A DNA stretch of 64,000 nucleotides from Cavenderia fasciculata (taxonomy: Eukaryota > Evosea > Eumycetozoa > Acytosteliales > Cavenderiaceae), in contig NW_004457695.1 of assembly GCF_000203815.1 (NCBI RefSeq), forward strand, positions 1,240,001 through 1,304,000. Direction: 5' to 3'. Every line of letters begins with the position of its first letter. The stretch's first letter is position 1. Of the stretch, positions 59,802 through 64,000 are shown one piece after another. The notes under the pieces are model-generated. The model was not told the origin of the DNA, ran no database searches, and saw only the letters and a list, made by a program, of their open reading frames with translations. A program made the position numbers and the translations under genes.

Positions 59802-61205
59802 TGTTATAGTTGTAGTTGTTGTTTTATATTACTCTATTGAATCAAGACAAGAGAGCAATAACACTGTACCACTACTACTACCACTACTATACTTTTGTAA
59901 ATTTAATAATAGATAGATATTTGATTGTTGAAACTTCGACTGTAGTCGTTTTAGTCGTTAATAATAGATATGATGAATAAGAGAGATTATAATAAAGAAA
60001 GATTGTTGAAATCGATCGATTGATTGATTGTTGATTGATAGACTATATATTATAAATGATATAGATCTATCTTCTCTCTCTTTCTTTCTCTCTTTTTGAA
60101 TCAACTGATCAGTTTGGATCTTCACGAGCCGATTTCAGCTGATTGCTCCCACATTATTTTATTTTTAATTTTTTTTCATTGTCTCGATTCAAGAAAACTC
60201 CCCAAAAGACCTCAATTAATAAATTATTTATTCAATATTAATATTATTATTATTATTAAATCAAATAATATTGTTATTAATATTTGAAATGTATCTATTT
60301 AGTCATCGAGGATGTGTATTGTTGGGAGATGATGTCAGAACAAACAAATAGTGTCTGTTTGATTTTGAATAGTTTTTAGAATGCAATCGAATGTTAGGTG
60401 AGGTTCTGGAGGATTATTGGGTGAGGGTTCACAAGGTGTAAAAGGTTATACCTATAGACAAGGCCAACGAGTGGGTATAATCGTAAAATTAAAATACCCA
60501 ATCATATAGCATTATTATGATGGATTGTTATCAACAACAACTTTAATTGGTCAATTTGTATTAAATCTCTTGCTATCTACACTGGTACAGGCCTGGAGTT
60601 TTTTAAAAATACGGCTTTTAATTTTCCATATATGGATTGTTTTATTTCCAAATGTGAAATTCAATTTTTGACTGCCAAACAAGCACATGGAAAATGGAAT
60701 TAATATTATTTTTAATTTTGAACTTTGAATACCGCGCTCTTCATCTTTCTCTCTTCTAAAGGTAGTTACCAATTCTAAAATTCTTTTGATATAATAATTC
60801 TTCCACTTCCTTGGATCTAAATTTAATTTCTAAAAAGAACCAACCATCACATCTAAAAAACAATAATAATTATATTAATACACACAATTCACCAAACACA
60901 TATAGATACAAACAACAAATAATAATTATTACAACATTTCCTACAATGAAGTTCTCTTTTCTAAAATATATTAGTAAAAAGAAACCATCTGTATAAATTA
61001 ATTAGTATAGCTATTATTTATTTATTTAGTTATTTATATATTTAGTTTGTTTTATATTATTATATATATATATACAAATATACATACATACCTACATACA
61101 TACAACTTAGACAACTAGTTTAGTTCAAAGTACTTTATAATACTTTATATTTTTTATATATTTTAATTTTATTTTAATTTTTTCAAGGCACTCATTTTTG
61201 TAGTC
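59802..61205. other. Divergent intergenic region between PRP8 and the cyclase
   Basis: About 1.4 kb. The first part (59802-60080) is the PRP8 promoter with TTGATTGATTG repeats near 60014-60040 and a CT-rich run. The middle (60290-60560) is less AT-rich with several short inverted repeats but no convincing frame. The last part, upstream of the cyclase, has A/T runs and TACATA repeats (61080-61105). No gene is evident. Confidence 0.5.
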
Positions 61206-61244
61206 ATGTTTTCACCAAAATGTTCAATGAACAAAAGTAACAAC

Positions 61245-61303
<59 letters not shown>

Positions 61304-64000
61304 TAATAATAATAATAATAATGCATCTGCAACCAAAGTAGCAGAGAAAAGTCCAACCAACTTTTCATTATCGTTAAATAATAGTAATAATGCAGTACAT
61401 GGTAGATCGACAACACCATCGTCACCATCTTTAAAGGGTCGACAGAGTAGTGTCGATCTTGGTCAACACAGTAAACATAGTCCGTGTCTAGGAGGTGATC
61501 CTTTGACATGTGAAATTGCAACTTCATCTACTCCTTTATTGTCTCAATCATCGAACGCCGCCACCTCTGTGACAGCAGCCGCTGAAAAGAAAAAGAAAAA
61601 GAGAAAGAAACAAAAGGTTAACTTGTGGCATTTTATCACTAGCTATCAAATCATTGAAGGGTGTTCAATACTATTTATACTCTTTCTGATGGTTTTGTTA
61701 TCGTTTGGGTTGTCAGTAAGCTACTTTTCATACACTCATTATCGACAAGAAGAAAACAAGAATATCGAAGCTGACCTTGAACGAACGACCAAACAATTGA
61801 TACACAACTTTGACGTTGCCACTACAAGTGTATATTATGGTTTAAATTCCGTAAAAGTATGAAGACACACAGACATTCAAAAAACAACACAATAGATATC
61901 TTTCTTTATTATTGCAATAATTAATTCATTTTAATTAACCTTTTTGCAAATCATCCATCCATCCTAGGGATTGTATTATACTTTGCCAACATTTAATAGA
62001 ACAGAATATTTGGTATTTCGAAATATATCAATGTACAATACAAAGACTGATATGAAGAATTGGTATTGGGTAGTTAAAGTATGGGACAAAGACCGAGAAG
62101 AATTTGAAAAGACAAATAATTTGGTCATCAAAGAATGGACTGGATCAAAGTTTGAAAGATCAGGAACTAAAGATTATTATTTCCCCATTCTTTATATTTA
62201 TATGACCAATCATAAAACTGTACCTACTGAAGAAGGTTTTGATGTTTGTATCTTTAAATTTAAATATTTAAAACTCTTATTAACTATTTCTCTTCTCTTT
62301 TTCTTTCTTTTTAAATCTTAAATTTTAGGAATTAGTTGGATATGATTTACAAGGACATCAAGGATATGGAGCAACTATTGTAGATGCAATGAATAATCCT
62401 GGTATATCTTTATCATTTACTCAACCTTCATTATCAATGTATATGAATCAAACGTCGGATATCATTCTGCTGTCTACCCCTGTATTCAAGAATGCAGTGT
62501 TTCCACTAAACGAGGAGGACAGACTAAAAGAATGTGCTGGGTTTTCAATTGGACTATTTGTCATTGGTGACTTTATCCAACAATCTGGTGTCAATATCGA
62601 TAACTTTATGGATATTGATCTCTTTATCTCGGATGCTTTTCACAATGTACTCTATCAAAGCTCAACCTACAACCTCAAGAGAACAAACAATGTCGCAGAC
62701 TCTCCACACTTTAGCGGTCGACAACGATACATCTCGACGTTTGAGTTGGCAGACTCCAAGTTTTACTTTATCACCTTTTCGACAAAGTCATTCGAGGATA
62801 TGAGCAGAACATCGTCGCCGGTATTGGTCGCCGTCATCTCGGGCGTACTCACCATCATTGTTCTGGTCTACTTTTGGGAGCAGAAACGAAAGCGTCACTA
62901 CATTGACAAGATCATGAAGGAAAAGAGTGAATTGCTCAACAAGATCCTTCCCCAAGAGGTGTCTGTCAAACTCGAAAATGGAGAGGACGTCGTAGCCGAG
63001 CGATCCAACGCAGCCTGCGTGTTTTTCCTCGATATCGCAGGGTTCACCCGGTTCTCATCGATCCATACACCCGAGCAGGTCATCCAAGTGCTCATCAAGA
63101 TATTCAACATTATCGACAACCAATGTGCCGCACATGGTGTCGAAAAGATAAAGACGATTGGAGACGCCTATATGGCAACTGTAGGCATTTCACCAAAGTC
63201 TGACGACATGAAGAAAAACACAGAGATGATGCTCGACTTTTCATTGGCCACACTCGAAGCTATCCAGCTCGGTGTAGCCAGCCATCTCGGTCTCAAGGTG
63301 CGAATCGGTATTCATTGCGGACCTGTCATATCAGGTGTCATCTCGGGTGACTCTAAACCACACTTTGACGTGTGGGGTGACACTGTCAATGTCGCATCGC
63401 GTATGGAGTCGACCGGTCTACCCGGCTATATCCACGTATCAGACCGTGTCTACCAGATCAGTCGCGACCACTTTGAATACTCGCACGAATGCAAAAAGAT
63501 CTTTGTCAAGGGCAAGGGTGAGATGAAGACATGGTTTTTGGCCGGCAGACGTGACCCCAACACCCCATTCAACCGAGCACTCGATCTCGGACACAGTATC
63601 GACTCCTCACCAAACTACCGCGAAATCTCTCCCCTTGCCAGTAGTATGGCTGCGGGTGCACACCACCTTCCTCATGAAATGGACTATCTCAACATTGAAT
63701 CACCAACAATCAGTCCCATCAAACTAAAGTTTAATCATAATATTAGACTTGTAACAATTGGTGATCAAGATATTATTCAAGTTTATGCACCATCTACAAG
63801 TAGTGGTAGTAGTAGTGGTAAAAGCGAGACATCAAGTAATATTAGTAATACAGATACATTAAGTCAAATTAGTAGTAGCAGTAGTAGTGGTAGCATTATT
63901 GAACAATCTCACCGACACGAAAAGAAGATACTACCAAAGGGTGATTGGAGTGGATACTCTGCACCTAACCTCCCTCAGGTCAAACACACATACTCCCCAA
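61206..64000 (+). CDS. acgA: Adenylyl cyclase, ACG-type (CHASE sensor plus cyclase domain), 3' end beyond the window
   Basis: Exons 61206-61856, 61968-62243 and 62329 to the window edge. After an N-terminal poly-N and Ser-rich region comes a membrane helix (ILFILFLMVLLSFGLSVSYF), an extracellular CHASE-like sensor domain of about 350 residues across all three exons, a second helix (PVLVAVISGVLTIIVLVYF), then a class III cyclase domain. Metal-binding Asp residues are in FFLDIAGFTRFSS and IGDAYMA. The ATP-selecting pair is present (Lys in EKIKTIGD, Asp in HFDVWGDTVNVASRM), so it should make cAMP and can act as a homodimer. In D. discoideum ACG is the osmosensing cyclase of spores and prespore cells. 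The exon 2 donor (GTTTGT at 62244) is non-consensus. The Ser-rich tail is cut off. Confidence 0.9.
61246..61322 (+). repeat. AAT repeat coding poly-N
   Basis: A run of AAT codons broken once by GAT (near 61302), encoding about 25 asparagines at the N-terminus of the adenylyl cyclase. Confidence 0.9.

Noticed and set aside
60811-60996. Small plus-strand frame starting MDLNLISKKNQPS
   Set aside because: Composition is that of AT-rich spacer, with no conserved motif and no splice continuation.
1-64000. CRISPR arrays, bacterial operons or insertion sequences
   Set aside because: The window is clearly eukaryotic nuclear DNA; repeats are trinucleotide microsatellites in coding or AT-rich spacers, without spacer-repeat periodicity or transposase.

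Overview
The window is nuclear DNA of a social amoeba (Dictyostelia). Intergenic DNA is extremely AT-rich. Introns are short and almost all begin GTAAGT or GTATGT and end in TAG. Proteins carry long poly-N, poly-Q, poly-S and poly-T tracts written with AAT, CAA and similar codons. Typical dictyostelid genes are present, including dynamin B with a presequence and a CHASE-domain adenylyl cyclase of the ACG type. Codon use is less AT-biased than I would expect for Dictyostelium discoideum, so another group is more likely; the species cannot be fixed from the sequence.

Layout. 1-5.6 kb: a possible structured RNA, a dCTP-deaminase-like gene, a cytochrome c oxidase 5B-type subunit, and KRI1 (minus). 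5.5-7.8 kb: NOL10/Enp2; KRI1 and NOL10 are both ribosome-biogenesis genes and are divergently arranged. 8.0-9.5 kb: broken BTB-TLDc genes on both strands. 9.6-13.7 kb: a Crinkler/RHS-like gene (SAM-like region, P-loop NTPase, restriction-endonuclease-like end). 13.9-18.9 kb, minus: a cell-surface protein, an A18/UvsW-like superfamily 2 helicase, and an NDUFAF4-like mitochondrial protein. 19.2-27.8 kb, plus: the ECM29 proteasome scaffold and dynamin B. 28.2-41 kb, minus: a four-helix membrane protein, an ABHD-type hydrolase, an orphan acidic protein, an E2F transcription factor and a BORCS6-like protein. 41-43.7 kb: two tandem mitochondrial rhomboid proteases. 43.9-49.5 kb: a RING E3 ligase divergent from USP48. 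49.6-52.5 kb: a GPI-type cysteine-rich surface protein and a FAM241-like protein. 52.6-59.8 kb: complete PRP8. 61.2 kb to the end: an ACG-type adenylyl cyclase cut by the window edge.

Most genes are single-copy housekeeping genes (ribosome assembly, splicing, proteasome, ubiquitin, mitochondria) and do not form one pathway. The accessory part is 8-13.7 kb: dead BTB-TLDc copies next to the Crinkler-like gene. Several otherwise conserved genes (dCTP deaminase, ECM29, E2F, one rhomboid) contain frameshifts. Each frameshift I could resolve is one missing base, which points to sequence errors as well as genuine decay. Exon boundaries were placed by hand from splice signals, reading phase and protein similarity.
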